A stretch of DNA of 64,000 bases from contig NZ_LMTJ01000003.1 of NCBI RefSeq assembly GCF_001510715.1, positions 453,201 through 517,200 on the forward strand, written 5' to 3'. This document shows positions 18,104 to 27,107 of the stretch, piece after piece. The notes below the pieces were generated by a model. It did no database searches. It saw only the letters and a list, made by a program, of their open reading frames with translations, and was not told the DNA's origin. Position 1 is the stretch's first letter; every line of letters starts with the position of its first letter. Source of the stretch: Bacillus sp. FJAT-29814. GTDB lineage: Bacteria > Bacillota > Bacilli > Bacillales > Cytobacillaceae. The position numbers were made by a program, and so were the translations under genes.

Positions 18104-19035
18104 TAGAAGTCACCCGCCTTATTCATCTTTGTTGCCAGCAAATAGAAGATGGTGAAGAATAACAGCAGAATCATGATGACAATGCCGATTGCAGAAGCTT
18201 GTCCGTAATTTTGATCATAGATGACTTTTTCCAGCATATACGTCGATAAAATGTGGGTCGACCCCGCAGGTCCGCCGTTTGTCATCGAATAAATCAGGTC
18301 CGGGAAGTTGAGAATCCAGATGACCCTTAATAGAATCGTGACCGTAAGCGTTGGAATGATATAGGGAATCGTTATTCTCGTCAATTGCTGGAAGCTACTC
18401 GCCCCATCCATTTTGGCCGCTTCATACAGATCTTCGGGAATCGATTGCAGGGCAGCAAGGATCATGATCCCGAAAAAGGTGATGCCGTACCAAACATTCG
18501 CGATAATCACAGATGCCATGGCCCATTTGGGGTCGGCAAGAAATGGAATCGGGTTGTCAATCAGGTTCATCTTCAGGAGCAAATCATTGACGACGCCACT
18601 TTGGCCATTAAACATCCACCGCCAAATCAGCCCGATCAAAAACCCTGACATCGCCCATGGGAAAAACACAAACGCCTGGTACACGCCCCGCCCGCGGAAT
18701 TGCCTGCGCAGCATCAAGGCAAGGACGAAGCCAATCGATACTTGGAAAAATAACGAAATAAAGACCCAGTAAACACTATTCGTCAATGATTGTTTAAAGT
18801 TGGGGTCGGCAAGGATATCCTTGAAATTCTGCAGGCCAATAAAGTCAATATTGGTAAGGTCAAATAATGTATAGTTTTGAAAAGACATTACCAACCCTTT
18901 AAGCAAAGGGTAATAGATAAAGATGGAGACGAGCAATAGGGCAGGCAATAGACACAGAAGTATAAAGAGTCCATGCCTGGACATTTTAAAAGCCGGCTTC
19001 AGCCGCGGCGTTTCTGTATTGGGTTGCAGTTTCAA
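18103..19035 (-). CDS. carbohydrate ABC transporter permease, MalF/UgpA type
   Basis: A 310-residue permease with six main membrane helices and a basic cytoplasmic start. The EAA loop reads YEAAKMDGASSFQQLTRITIP. The start is TTG at 19035, eight bases after GAGGTG. It is the partner of the MalG-type permease and forms the heterodimeric membrane channel of the importer, with the binding protein encoded directly upstream. Confidence 0.93.
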   Translation of the reverse strand: MKLQPNTETPRLKPAFKMSRHGLFILLCLLPALLLVSIFIYYPLLKGLVMSFQNYTLFDLTNIDFIGLQNFKDILADPNFKQSLTNSVYWVFISLFFQVSIGFVLALMLRRQFRGRGVYQAFVFFPWAMSGFLIGLIWRWMFNGQSGVVNDLLLKMNLIDNPIPFLADPKWAMASVIIANVWYGITFFGIMILAALQSIPEDLYEAAKMDGASSFQQLTRITIPYIIPTLTVTILLRVIWILNFPDLIYSMTNGGPAGSTHILSTYMLEKVIYDQNYGQASAIGIVIMILLLFFTIFYLLATKMNKAGDF

Positions 19036-19084
19036 AACGGTTCACCTCGCATGTTCATCCAGTTGAATTGGTCATTTTAAAAGG

Positions 19085-19113
19085 AGGGGAGAACGGCCCG
19101 GCTGTCCCCCCAT
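19085..19113 (-). terminator. intra-operon hairpin after the solute-binding-protein gene
   Basis: On the minus strand a GC-rich stem (GGGGGGACAGCC... with ...CCGTTCTCCCC) is followed by TCCTTTT. A leaky hairpin here would keep binding-protein mRNA above permease mRNA, a common arrangement in ABC importer operons. Confidence 0.5.
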
Positions 19114-19133
19114 CCTAAAGGATACTGTGGTTA

Positions 19134-20459
19134 TTATTTGCCCTTCTGGTCTTTTTCCTTTTGCCAGTAATCCGCCCACTTCTTCAATACATCGTCAGTA
19201 GAGGACTTCTTCAGGAGCAAGGATTGAATATCCTTTTCAGCATCTGCCCGGAACTGTCCCCAGCCCTTATAATCTACAGGCCGATCGGCGATTAAATACT
19301 CATCCGGTTTGGAGTTCATATCAATATAGGCTGCGAAATATCCTTCTTTGAAGAATGGATCTTCGCCAGCACTCTTATGAATCGGTATGAGTGAATTTTT
19401 CTTGGCAAAATTCAGGTTTTGTTCCGGACTGGACAAGAAGGCAATCAACTTCCAGGCGGCATCTTTCTTTTTCGAGTAGGAGGAAATTCCCCATCCCGCT
19501 GTTCCCAAGGTCTGTTGGGCTACTTTCGATTCTGGTCCCTTAGGAAGCGGGGCCGTTGCCCATGTGCCTTCTTTCATATTCTCCGTGCATGTCGTAATAA
19601 CCTCAGGATCTTGAATCAGCATCGCGGTCTGTCCGGAAGTGAAACCTTGCACCATCTCAGGGTAGCTCCAGTTGATGGAGTCCGGCGGTGATGCATCCTT
19701 ATAAAGCTTTACGAACATTTCCAATGCCTGCTTGGCTTCCGGTGCGTTGAACATTGGCTTGCCATCTTGGGTAAAATAGCCATCAGATGGATTGATTTTG
19801 CTTCCTAAGTATGCCCAGGTCGTAAATTCAACATAGTCGGAAGAACCGGCACCGCCCCTGAAGCTATAGCCGAAGCGATTTTTGGCAGGGTCCGTTAATT
19901 TCTTGGCCGCAGCATATAAATCTTCCCATGTTTCCGGTGCCTTCAGGCCGGCTTCATCAAACCAATCCTTGCGGTAGAATAATGTTTTTTCATAAATTCC
20001 ATATGGGATGAAATAAGGTGTTTTATCGACGAATGTTGCGCCGTGTTTAGCGGCATCGTTCAACGAATCCCAATTCTCCCAGCTGCCTGTATACTTAGAG
20101 AGGTCTTCGATAAATTTGTTATTGGAAAATTGTTTAACGGTTTGGTCGCGAACTTCAAGAACATCAATGTCCTCTTTCGCCATCAGCATTTGCGTAATTT
20201 TTTCATCGGCGCTTTGCAGAGGCGGCGAAATCAGCTGCACTTTGATTTTTGGATTCTCAGTTTCAAACTGCTTGATCATGTCCTTCAATAAAGCCGTTCT
20301 CGCCGGACTTGTTAAACTCTCAATCATTTTCAGTGTCACTGTGCCATCTTTCTTTTCACTATCCTTTTTGCTGGACGTTTCGCTGCTGCAGCCCGAGATA
20401 ATGCCCAGCAGCAGGATGACTAAACCAATCCATGCTCCAATTTTTCTATAAGCCTTCAA
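19134..20459 (-). CDS. extracellular sugar-binding lipoprotein of an ABC importer
   Basis: A 441-residue family 1 solute-binding protein. The signal peptide ends in the lipobox ISGC with the lipidated Cys at residue 24, so it is anchored on the outer face of the membrane. The mature part begins with a Ser/Lys-rich linker and contains the usual YGIYEKTLFYRKDWFDEAGL and PETWEDLYAAAKKLT segments. It would capture a sugar or oligosaccharide and pass it to the two permeases encoded next. The ligand cannot be read from sequence. Its neighbour, an amino-acid-type PLP enzyme, is unusual for a sugar importer. Confidence 0.93.
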   Translation of the reverse strand: MKAYRKIGAWIGLVILLLGIISGCSSETSSKKDSEKKDGTVTLKMIESLTSPARTALLKDMIKQFETENPKIKVQLISPPLQSADEKITQMLMAKEDIDVLEVRDQTVKQFSNNKFIEDLSKYTGSWENWDSLNDAAKHGATFVDKTPYFIPYGIYEKTLFYRKDWFDEAGLKAPETWEDLYAAAKKLTDPAKNRFGYSFRGGAGSSDYVEFTTWAYLGSKINPSDGYFTQDGKPMFNAPEAKQALEMFVKLYKDASPPDSINWSYPEMVQGFTSGQTAMLIQDPEVITTCTENMKEGTWATAPLPKGPESKVAQQTLGTAGWGISSYSKKKDAAWKLIAFLSSPEQNLNFAKKNSLIPIHKSAGEDPFFKEGYFAAYIDMNSKPDEYLIADRPVDYKGWGQFRADAEKDIQSLLLKKSSTDDVLKKWADYWQKEKDQKGK

Positions 20460-20502
20460 AATTAACCCTCCCTAAATTTTTATATATAAAGAGTTAAACT
20501 CT

Positions 20503-21660
20503 CTATACCAATGCCAGTGCTTGGTCAAGGTCTTGAATTAAATCGCTGCATTCTTCAAGACCCACTGAAATGCGGATGTGTCCCGGGCTGATATGGGATT
20601 GCAACAAGGATTCCGTGTTGTAACCATAATTAGGTGATAAAACCAGGCTTTCAAAGCCGCCCCAGGAAACGCCAATCTTAAATAACTTTAGTCCGTTAAT
20701 AAAAGTTTTCACGTTTTCAAATGAATCCGCTTTCAATTCGAAGCTGAATAAACCGGAATATCCCTTTAATAATTTCTGCCCAAGTTGATAATCTGGGTGG
20801 TCATGCAGTCCAGGATAGAATACTTGTTTGACTGCCGGATGCACCTGCAAAAATTCGGCAACCTGCCTGGCGCTTTCTTGATGGGCCTTCATGCGGAGCG
20901 GCAGTGTGCGCAGGCCTCTGGTCAACAGCCAGGCCTCATATGGAGGCATCGCTCCCCCAAATAATTGGTACTCATCGTAGAAAAGGCGGTTCATGATCTC
21001 GGTGCTGGTAATCAAGGCGCCACCGACAATGTCGCTATGGCCACCTAAATACTTGGAGGCGGAATGAACCACAATGTCGATGCCAAATTCCAGTGGATTT
21101 TGAAAAATGGGCGTCGCCCACGTATTATCAATAATGGTGCGAATATGGTTTGTTTTTGCCAAGCTTGCAACTGCGGGTAAATCAACTAATTGAAATGTCA
21201 TGGTGGTAGGGCTTTCTAGATAGATTAATCGGGTGGATGGTGTAATGGCCTTTTCAATGTCTTCTAAAGAAGTAGATTGGATGTTTGTGTGGGAAATGCC
21301 AAATTTCTCGATGTATTTGAAAAACTTTATGGCCGGGCCATAGATATTGCTGACGCTTAAAATATGGCCGCCCGACTTGACAAATGTCAGGATGGCCGAT
21401 GTGATGGATGCCATTCCGGAACTGAATAACTTGCATTTCTCGCCTTTTTCAAGGGCGGCTATCTTTTTCTCGGCGATCTCAACGGTAGGGTTTTTCCCGC
21501 GCCAATATAGGTAGTTATTCTGCTCGTCCTGCATGGCTTCTACAAAACTATCAAAATTAGGGTAGACAAATAGCGAGTTTTGATAGACCGGCGGGACAAC
21601 TGCCCCGTGGAAGCGCTCGTACTCATCGCCTAAATGGGTGCAAATATGCTGATCATTCAT
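20503..21660 (-). CDS. PLP-dependent Cys/Met-metabolism family enzyme (cystathionine synthase/lyase-like)
   Basis: A 385-residue fold-type I PLP enzyme of the trans-sulfuration family. Cofactor residues are visible: SSGMASITSAI binds phosphate, D178 in IIDNTWATP pairs with the pyridine nitrogen, and K203 in HSASKYLGGHSDI forms the Schiff base. Family members make or break C-S bonds in cystathionine, homocysteine or methionine, but some act on other amino acids. It lies 15 bp after the FadR-type regulator and 43 bp before the binding protein, so it belongs to that operon. Its exact reaction is unknown. Confidence 0.88.
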   Translation of the reverse strand: MNDQHICTHLGDEYERFHGAVVPPVYQNSLFVYPNFDSFVEAMQDEQNNYLYWRGKNPTVEIAEKKIAALEKGEKCKLFSSGMASITSAILTFVKSGGHILSVSNIYGPAIKFFKYIEKFGISHTNIQSTSLEDIEKAITPSTRLIYLESPTTMTFQLVDLPAVASLAKTNHIRTIIDNTWATPIFQNPLEFGIDIVVHSASKYLGGHSDIVGGALITSTEIMNRLFYDEYQLFGGAMPPYEAWLLTRGLRTLPLRMKAHQESARQVAEFLQVHPAVKQVFYPGLHDHPDYQLGQKLLKGYSGLFSFELKADSFENVKTFINGLKLFKIGVSWGGFESLVLSPNYGYNTESLLQSHISPGHIRISVGLEECSDLIQDLDQALALV

Positions 21661-21675
21661 CTGTATTCCCCGTTT

Positions 21676-22350
21676 CTAGATTTTTTTGATGGTCTCCTCG
21701 GTCATGTCAATCATCTTATGAAACTCCTGAAGGGCTTTCTTCGGATTTCTACGTTTGATTTCCTCAAATAACATTTGATGCAACGGGTATGTATCTTCAA
21801 AAATCTTATCAATCCCGAAAGGCCTGCTCCACAGCTTATTGAAGATTGTTGACACTGATTCTGCTACACTTTCCAGGACAGGATTATGGGAAGCTTGGTA
21901 AATCATTTTATGGAAACTCCAATCTTCCTTCGACGACTCCATTCCCAAATCACTTAAACGGATGGCTTCGGATAGATATTTCTCCATCTGTTCGAGTTCT
22001 TCCTCTGTAGCGCGGATCGCCGCAAGTTCAATAGCTTTCCCCTCAAGGAGGCGGCGCACCTCTATGACATTCAGCAGAAGAGCCTTTTCATTTTCTACCT
22101 CGATTTTCGCTTCGAACCGGAGCGAGGTATCCTTTACAAAAATTCCTTTTCCATTAATCACCTCAATCATATCGTTTGCTTCTAGGACCCTTAAACCTTC
22201 CCTTAAAGAAGAATGGCTCACATTCAGCTTTTCGGTCATCTCTTTGACGGAAGGCAGTTTATCCCCTTTCATCATATTCATTTCCTTGATATACAGCTGA
22301 ATCGCTTCTACAACTCTTTCGTGTAAAGTGACCTTTTTCAAACTTTTCAT
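21676..22350 (-). CDS. FadR-subfamily GntR transcriptional regulator (FCD domain)
   Basis: A 224-residue repressor-type regulator. Residues about 10-70 form the winged helix (GDKLPSVKEMTEKLNVSHSSLREGLRVLE). An all-helical FCD effector domain fills residues about 90-215 (IEVRRLLEGKAIELAA, then DWSFHKMIYQASHNPVLE), where Asp and His residues usually bind a metal and an organic acid. It is the first gene of the minus-strand operon with the PLP enzyme and the ABC importer. A 15-bp palindrome just past its own -10 box suggests autorepression. Confidence 0.92.
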   Translation of the reverse strand: MKSLKKVTLHERVVEAIQLYIKEMNMMKGDKLPSVKEMTEKLNVSHSSLREGLRVLEANDMIEVINGKGIFVKDTSLRFEAKIEVENEKALLLNVIEVRRLLEGKAIELAAIRATEEELEQMEKYLSEAIRLSDLGMESSKEDWSFHKMIYQASHNPVLESVAESVSTIFNKLWSRPFGIDKIFEDTYPLHQMLFEEIKRRNPKKALQEFHKMIDMTEETIKKI

Positions 22351-22405
22351 TATGGTTCCCTCTTTCGCTTTACTTGAAAGGCTACCTAAAGCTATCGGCC
22401 TATTG

Positions 22406-22420
22406 ACCTATCCGATAGGT
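22406..22420. promoter_or_regulatory. palindromic operator of the FadR-type regulator
   Basis: ACCTATC-C-GATAGGT is a perfect 15-bp palindrome. It begins three bases past the -10 box and covers the expected transcription start, the right place for a repressor to block the operon. Confidence 0.65.
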
Positions 22421-22422
22421 TC

Positions 22423-22451
22423 ATTATATTGCAACTATTCCGAATTGTAAA
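22423..22451 (-). promoter_or_regulatory. sigma-A promoter of the regulator-PLP enzyme-ABC importer operon
   Basis: On the minus strand TTTACA (22446-22451) and TATAAT (22423-22428) are separated by exactly 17 bp. This is the strongest housekeeping promoter seen here, 73 bp before the regulator's start codon. Confidence 0.75.
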
Positions 22452-22533
22452 TAATCCATTTGCAGGCCATTTAAAGGGTTCTGGTGCTACCTTGGATTGG
22501 CCTCGTCGAAGAAAAGCTTTATATAATTAATAG

Positions 22534-22575
22534 AATTCCCCCGCCATTGATTGAATAGGTAGGGGAATTTTTTAT
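22534..22575 (+). terminator. orphan Rho-independent terminator
   Basis: AATTCCCC (22534-22541) and GGGGAATT (22562-22569) are followed by TTTTTT. No plus-strand gene ends just before it, so it may be a remnant of a lost gene or may block antisense transcription toward the DUF523 gene. Confidence 0.45.
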
Positions 22576-22839
22576 AGAAAATTTCTAGTGGTAAAGAGCC
22601 AGGCAATTGCCGGTAAATTCTCTGCTATTGAGTGGTAAAAAAGATGGCAGGGGTGGTAAAATCCTTTGACCGTAATCATATAAACACGAAAATGGATAAA
22701 ACCAAAGGCTATACGACTTATTATCAATGTGTGAAAGTCCCATAAGAAGCAAACTGCCACCATGGGCTAGGCAAAATGCGTGCATGGACCGAGCAATATG
22801 CTATAAACACCTGTTCAGAATGAACACGTCACTTTGACC

Positions 22840-22900
22840 AGAGATTACACAGAGATTACTACAGAGATTACTTAGAGATATATTGTCGACAGAGTCGACA
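22840..22900. repeat. short AGAGATTAC direct repeats beside a GTCGAC palindrome
   Basis: AGAGATTAC occurs at 22840, 22851 and 22863 with a shortened AGAGATA at 22874, so the period is 11-12 bp. TGTCGAC-AGA-GTCGACA (22884-22900) follows. They lie upstream of the DUF523 gene promoter region and may be regulator sites. Confidence 0.4.
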
Positions 22901-23021
22901 TTGTAGCTTCCTTCTGCAAAAAAATTTCCACAGTATACTAAGTGCTGTTTTTGCTAACTTACAATCATAAACTTTTGATAAAATATATTGTATGAGATTT
23001 ATCCTTAAGGGGGTCAGACTT

Positions 23022-23483
23022 TTGATAGTAGTGAGTTCTTGCTTAGCGGGGTTGCTGGTAAGATATGACGGTGGGCACTGTTTAAGAAATGAAATAACGA
23101 AACTTGTAGAGGAAGGGAAAGCCATTACGGTATGCCCTGAAGTGCTTGGCGGATTATCAACACCTAGAGAACCTGCTGAAATTATCGGTGGCAACGGAGA
23201 AGATGTACTCGATGGAAAGGCTAAAGTCGTTAATCAATTAGGGAAAGATGTTACGGATTTTTTCATAAAAGGCGCTTATGCTGCACTCGAAAAAGCTTTA
23301 GAAATAAATGCCACGATAGTCGTTCTTAAGGAAAATAGCCCATCTTGCGGCAGTTTAAGAATCTATAATGGCAAATTCGATGGTGAAAAAATTGAGGGTA
23401 TGGGTGTTACTGCTGCTTTATTACGAAGAAATGGTATAAAGGTAATTTCAGATGTACAATTTGCTGAAACTCTCCTTAGTTAA
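23022..23483 (+). CDS. DUF523 family protein (YbbK-like)
   Basis: A 153-residue protein with the full DUF523 signature: SSCLAGLLVRYDGGH near the start, CPEVLGGLSTPREPAEI, and VLKENSPSCGSLRIYNG. The conserved Cys pairs suggest metal or thiol chemistry, but no member has a settled function in my knowledge. An ATG at 22992 is in frame, but AAGGGGG (23007-23013) is eight bases before a TTG at 23022, where the conserved sequence begins, so TTG is chosen. It is transcribed alone. Confidence 0.85.
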   Translation: MIVVSSCLAGLLVRYDGGHCLRNEITKLVEEGKAITVCPEVLGGLSTPREPAEIIGGNGEDVLDGKAKVVNQLGKDVTDFFIKGAYAALEKALEINATIVVLKENSPSCGSLRIYNGKFDGEKIEGMGVTAALLRRNGIKVISDVQFAETLLS

Positions 23484-23623
23484 AGAGAATGTTTCTCTGC
23501 AAATCCTTTTTGACAACTAATTTTAAGAGAATGTACTTGAAGTAGATGGGCGTTAATACAATAAGGTATAAATGAAGAGCCAAAAAATATGAAATAAGTG
23601 CGTATTGTTTATAAAAATTTTTA

Positions 23624-23730
23624 ATCAGTCTACATCCCCCAGACTGATCTGTTATTCAAAGGAGTATGTGGCAATGCACAGTCCAATTTAAGATCTCCCC
23701 TCGATTCACATTTTATAAAAATTGGGGGAT
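23624..23730 (+). promoter_or_regulatory. possible leader-peptide attenuator of the MFS transporter gene
   Basis: Three elements stand in order: a perfect 8-bp hairpin (ATCAGTCT/AGACTGAT, 23624-23648) with ATCCCCC in its loop, a five-codon open frame MHSPI (23674-23691) with AAAGGAG nine bases before it, and CTCCCC (23695-23700) able to pair with the GGGGGAT ribosome-binding site of the transporter (23724-23730). Such leaders control some antibiotic-resistance genes. This reading is inferred. Confidence 0.4.
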
Positions 23731-23733
23731 AAC

Positions 23734-24954
23734 ATGAAATACAATCGGAACTTTTCGTTATTGCTTTGCGGTCAGTCTCTCGCCGATATTGGCGATATCT
23801 TATATATCGTGAGTGTAATCAGTACGATTTTTGCATTAACTGCTTCGGCAACGTCTGCTTCCTTTGTTCCCTTTACGATCACTACATCGATGTTTATTTC
23901 TAGCCTGTTGACACCGCTTTTAATTGGAAGGGTCAATTTGACGTGGTTATTGGCTGGGTCCCAAATGGGAAAAACGGTTTTGCTTTTCATTCTGGGATTT
24001 ATGTTAATGGGAATAACGGCATCGAACTACTATTTTATTTTTCTCATGATCGGCTTGATTGCCTTTCTTGACGGATGTGCCAATCCCATTCGACAGACAT
24101 TGATTCCGCATTATGTGGAACCTGAACGTTTACTAAAAGCAAATGGCATTGCTGAAATGGTTGCTCAAATCATCCAGGCCGTGATGTGGTTTGTAGGCAG
24201 CTTGTTTTTAGTTATTGTAAGTGCACAGCAGCTTGTTTGGATTGTTGGCGGTTTATTTATTATTTCGAGTGTGTTGTTATGTCTGTTAGAAAACGTCACT
24301 CACCAACCATCTGCGTCAAAAGGAAAGGTAGAACAGATAAAGGAAGGCTGGAAAACCTTATCTGAAACCCCGGTTTTAAGAAAGATTGCTTGGATCGACG
24401 TTTTCGAAACGATTGCCGGAACGGTATGGATCGCAGCGATTCTCTATGTGTTTGTCAATGTTGCCTTGCATGTGGATGAAAAATGGTGGGGATATATTAA
24501 CGGTGCATTCTTCATAGGATTGATTTTTGGAAGCATTTATTGCGTTAAATACTCTGCTGTGATTGAAGAAAAGTTGGGTGTGTTTATTTTCGTTGGTTCG
24601 TCGGCAAGCTGTATGATCACAATTCTGTTCGGACTCAATAATATTCCAATCGTTGCTCTGTTTTTATCACTGTGTGTAGGCTTGTTTGGGCAGTTGAAAA
24701 ATATTCCGCAGCAAACCGTCATCCAAACCAGTGTCCCAAAAGAACAACTGTCAACTGTCTATACCTCGTTAGGCGCGATTGGATCAGGGATCTTTGGCGT
24801 TGGTTCGCTTGTGATGGGGATATTGGCAGATTTGATGGGAATACGAATGGTTTTTGTTATTTCCGGGTTATTACTGGCCATTGTAAGCGCAGTTATTTAT
24901 CGCAACAGGGCATTGTTTGTCAGGAATGTGATGGAACAACAAAAGGGAATGTAG
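23734..24954 (+). CDS. major facilitator superfamily transporter, drug-efflux-like
   Basis: A 406-residue protein with about twelve hydrophobic helices and a start typical of MFS_3/macrolide-efflux-like exporters (FSLLLCGQSLADIGDILY). A cytoplasmic loop lies near residues 185-215. The ATG at 23734 is three bases after GGGGGAT; the frame is open from 23722, but that upstream ATG precedes the ribosome-binding site. A 250-bp leader separates it from the DUF523 gene. Export of an antibiotic or metabolite is likely, but the substrate is not evident. Next downstream is an accessory MetRS gene. Confidence 0.88.
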   Translation: MKYNRNFSLLLCGQSLADIGDILYIVSVISTIFALTASATSASFVPFTITTSMFISSLLTPLLIGRVNLTWLLAGSQMGKTVLLFILGFMLMGITASNYYFIFLMIGLIAFLDGCANPIRQTLIPHYVEPERLLKANGIAEMVAQIIQAVMWFVGSLFLVIVSAQQLVWIVGGLFIISSVLLCLLENVTHQPSASKGKVEQIKEGWKTLSETPVLRKIAWIDVFETIAGTVWIAAILYVFVNVALHVDEKWWGYINGAFFIGLIFGSIYCVKYSAVIEEKLGVFIFVGSSASCMITILFGLNNIPIVALFLSLCVGLFGQLKNIPQQTVIQTSVPKEQLSTVYTSLGAIGSGIFGVGSLVMGILADLMGIRMVFVISGLLLAIVSAVIYRNRALFVRNVMEQQKGM

Positions 24955-25039
24955 GGTTTTGTTGCTGCAAAATCGTTTATTATTTCTAGTAATATTCTTA
25001 TTGACTTCTGTAAAATTATTTACTAGACTATTGATAATT

Positions 25040-25345
25040 ATCAAAAAAAGGCAATGAAGAGAAAAAGTAAGATGATGTTGTTTTTCACCAGAGAGCTTCG
25101 GTAGCTGAGAAGAAGCAAAAACATGCATTTGAACAATGGTCTCTGAGCTTCGTACTGAACGTACTTTTGTATAAGTAGGATACGACGGGATTTGGCACTC
25201 GTTATCAATGTCACAGTATAAGAGTAGTTTGTCTACTCCGTACTTGTTGAGGCAAATGGTGTGAGCTATTTGCAAATTAAGGTGGTACCGCGCGGAATTC
25301 AAACCTCGTCCTTAACTATTACAGTTAAGGCGAGGTTTTTTTGTT
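25040..25345 (+). promoter_or_regulatory. T-box riboswitch with methionine specifier
   Basis: A tRNA-sensing leader in front of the MetRS gene. It has an AGTA motif near 25066 at the base of stem I, an AUG specifier (25136-25138) in the loop before CTCTGAG, and the T-box core AAGGTGGTACCGCG (25279-25292). It ends in a strong terminator hairpin (AACCTCG...TTAACT with AGTTAAGG...GAGGTT, 25302-25336) and a T run. Uncharged tRNA-Met should favour the antiterminator and switch on synthetase expression. Confidence 0.92.
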
Positions 25346-25376
25346 TTTTCATTTAAATTTTTGGAGGTAATCATTT

Positions 25377-27017
25377 ATGAGTATTTTTATTGGTGGGGCA
25401 TGGGCCTATGCGAACGGCTCCTTGCATTTAGGTCATATTTCAAGTTTGTTGCCTGGGGATATTCTGGCGAGATATTACCGGTTAAAGGGAGAAAAGGTGT
25501 TGTATGTTTCAGGAAGCGATTGTAATGGAACACCGATTACAGTGAGGGCAAAACAAGAAGGGGTTTCCCCAAAAGTGATTGCAGACTGTTACCACAAAGA
25601 ATTCGTGGATTGTTTTTCAAGATTAGGATTTTCATACGATACTTATACAAGGACCGACACGGACCATCATCATAAAATTGTTCAAGAGATCTTTTTAGAA
25701 TTACTGGAAAAAGGGCTGATTTACAAAAAGGAAATTGAACAAACCTATTGTGAACATTGCCAGCAGTTTTTGCCTGACCGTTATGTGGAAGGAATTTGCC
25801 CAGTTTGCAAGGAAGGTTCTCGTGGCGACCAATGCGACCATTGTTCTACCATATTGGAGCCGCTTGATCTACTCGAAAGAAAATGCAAACTTTGCGGTCA
25901 TGAACCTACTGCGAGATTTACGGAGCACTTTTATTTTTCACTAAGCTCGTTTCAACAAGTTTTGGAGAATTATACTCGGGAAGCAGCGGACAAGAATTTA
26001 TGGAGAGAAAATGCGATTTCCCTCACGAAACGCTACTTAAAAGAAGGGCTCCAGGATCGAGCGGTTTCAAGGGATTTGCCGATAGGGGTCAGTGTTCCCG
26101 TTGCTGGATATGAGGATAAAAAAATTTACGTTTGGATTGAGGCTGTTTCAGGCTACTATACAGCAAGCAAACTATGGGCGAAGGAAACAAATAGCGATGA
26201 TTCACACTTTTGGAGCTCTTCTACTGAATCGTATTATGTTCACGGTAAAGATAATATCCCATTCCATTCGATTATTTGGCCTGGAATTCTTGCAGGTCTT
26301 GGAAAGGCGCCCTTGCCGACTCATATCGTTTCAAATGAGTATTTGACGTTGGAAAAGAAGAAATTATCGACAAGCAAGAATTGGGCCGTTTGGGTTCCAG
26401 ATATTTTGGAAAGGTACGACCCGGACTCGATTCGCTATTTCTTAACCATCAACGCTCCAGAGAACCGAGATGCTGATTTTTCATGGAAGGAATTCATCTA
26501 CAGCCATAATAGTGAGTTATTAGGGGCTTACGGAAACTTCGTCAATCGGACTTTAAAATTTATTGAAAAGTCATTTGGTGGTGTTATTCCTGAAAAAGAC
26601 ATCACGCCAACTATTCAAGATAAAGTAAATCGCCTGTATGATGAGGTTGGCCATTGCATAGAATCCACTGCCTTCAAGCAAGGACTGGAAAAAGTATTCG
26701 AATTGGTTAGATTTTGCAACAAATTCTTTGACGAACAACAACCTTGGAAACAAATTAAGGATGATCACGAGTCTTGCGAACAGACTCTGGCAGATTGTGT
26801 TTACCTTATTGCGAATATAGCACAAGTCCTGACTCCATTCCTTCCTTTTTCAAGCAGTAAAGTGAAGGAAATGATCAATATAACAGAAACAGAATGGAGG
26901 GCGTTTGTTGTTCCATCGCAGCGTTTGGCAAAGGTAGAACCATTGTTTGAACGGATCGACCCAGTAAGGATAGAAGAAGAGCTTGAAAGATTAAAAAACC
27001 AATCGTGTTGTCCATAA
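25377..27017 (+). CDS. metG: methionyl-tRNA synthetase, accessory-type with four CXXC motifs
   Basis: A 546-residue class I synthetase that charges tRNA-Met. HLGH (17-20) is the HIGH motif and KKLSTS stands for KMSKS. The connective domain (about 120-180) has four CXXC knuckles (CEHC, CPVC, CDHC, CKLC), implying two zinc sites, as in E. coli-type and archaeal-type MetRS. The anticodon-binding domain is complete, but the roughly 100-residue C-terminal dimerisation domain of the longer bacterial MetRS is absent. This matches the second MetRS (MetRS2) known from some Bacillus and streptococci, which can give resistance to MetRS inhibitors. Its expression is T-box controlled. Confidence 0.92.
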   Translation: MSIFIGGAWAYANGSLHLGHISSLLPGDILARYYRLKGEKVLYVSGSDCNGTPITVRAKQEGVSPKVIADCYHKEFVDCFSRLGFSYDTYTRTDTDHHHKIVQEIFLELLEKGLIYKKEIEQTYCEHCQQFLPDRYVEGICPVCKEGSRGDQCDHCSTILEPLDLLERKCKLCGHEPTARFTEHFYFSLSSFQQVLENYTREAADKNLWRENAISLTKRYLKEGLQDRAVSRDLPIGVSVPVAGYEDKKIYVWIEAVSGYYTASKLWAKETNSDDSHFWSSSTESYYVHGKDNIPFHSIIWPGILAGLGKAPLPTHIVSNEYLTLEKKKLSTSKNWAVWVPDILERYDPDSIRYFLTINAPENRDADFSWKEFIYSHNSELLGAYGNFVNRTLKFIEKSFGGVIPEKDITPTIQDKVNRLYDEVGHCIESTAFKQGLEKVFELVRFCNKFFDEQQPWKQIKDDHESCEQTLADCVYLIANIAQVLTPFLPFSSSKVKEMINITETEWRAFVVPSQRLAKVEPLFERIDPVRIEEELERLKNQSCCP

Positions 27018-27058
27018 GCGGAAAATGTAAGTTTTTTAAATTATATACATATTTCCCC

Positions 27059-27089
27059 TTGACTTAGAGTTAACTCTAAGTTGTAGCAT
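27059..27089 (+). promoter_or_regulatory. MerR-type promoter with 19-bp spacer and perfect operator
   Basis: TTGACT (27059-27064) and TAGCAT (27084-27089) are 19 bp apart, the overlong spacing that MerR-family activators correct by untwisting DNA. The spacer holds the perfect 20-bp palindrome ACTTAGAGTTAACTCTAAGT (27062-27081). The regulator gene begins 18 bp downstream. Confidence 0.85.
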
Positions 27090-27107
27090 GGTAACAGAGG
27101 TGATGTT

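Noticed and set aside
22572..22785. Two overlapping minus-strand frames starting MHAFCLAHGG and MVAVCFLW
   Set aside because: No ribosome-binding site or known family, and the two frames overlap each other. They may reflect an old intergenic repeat, not a gene.
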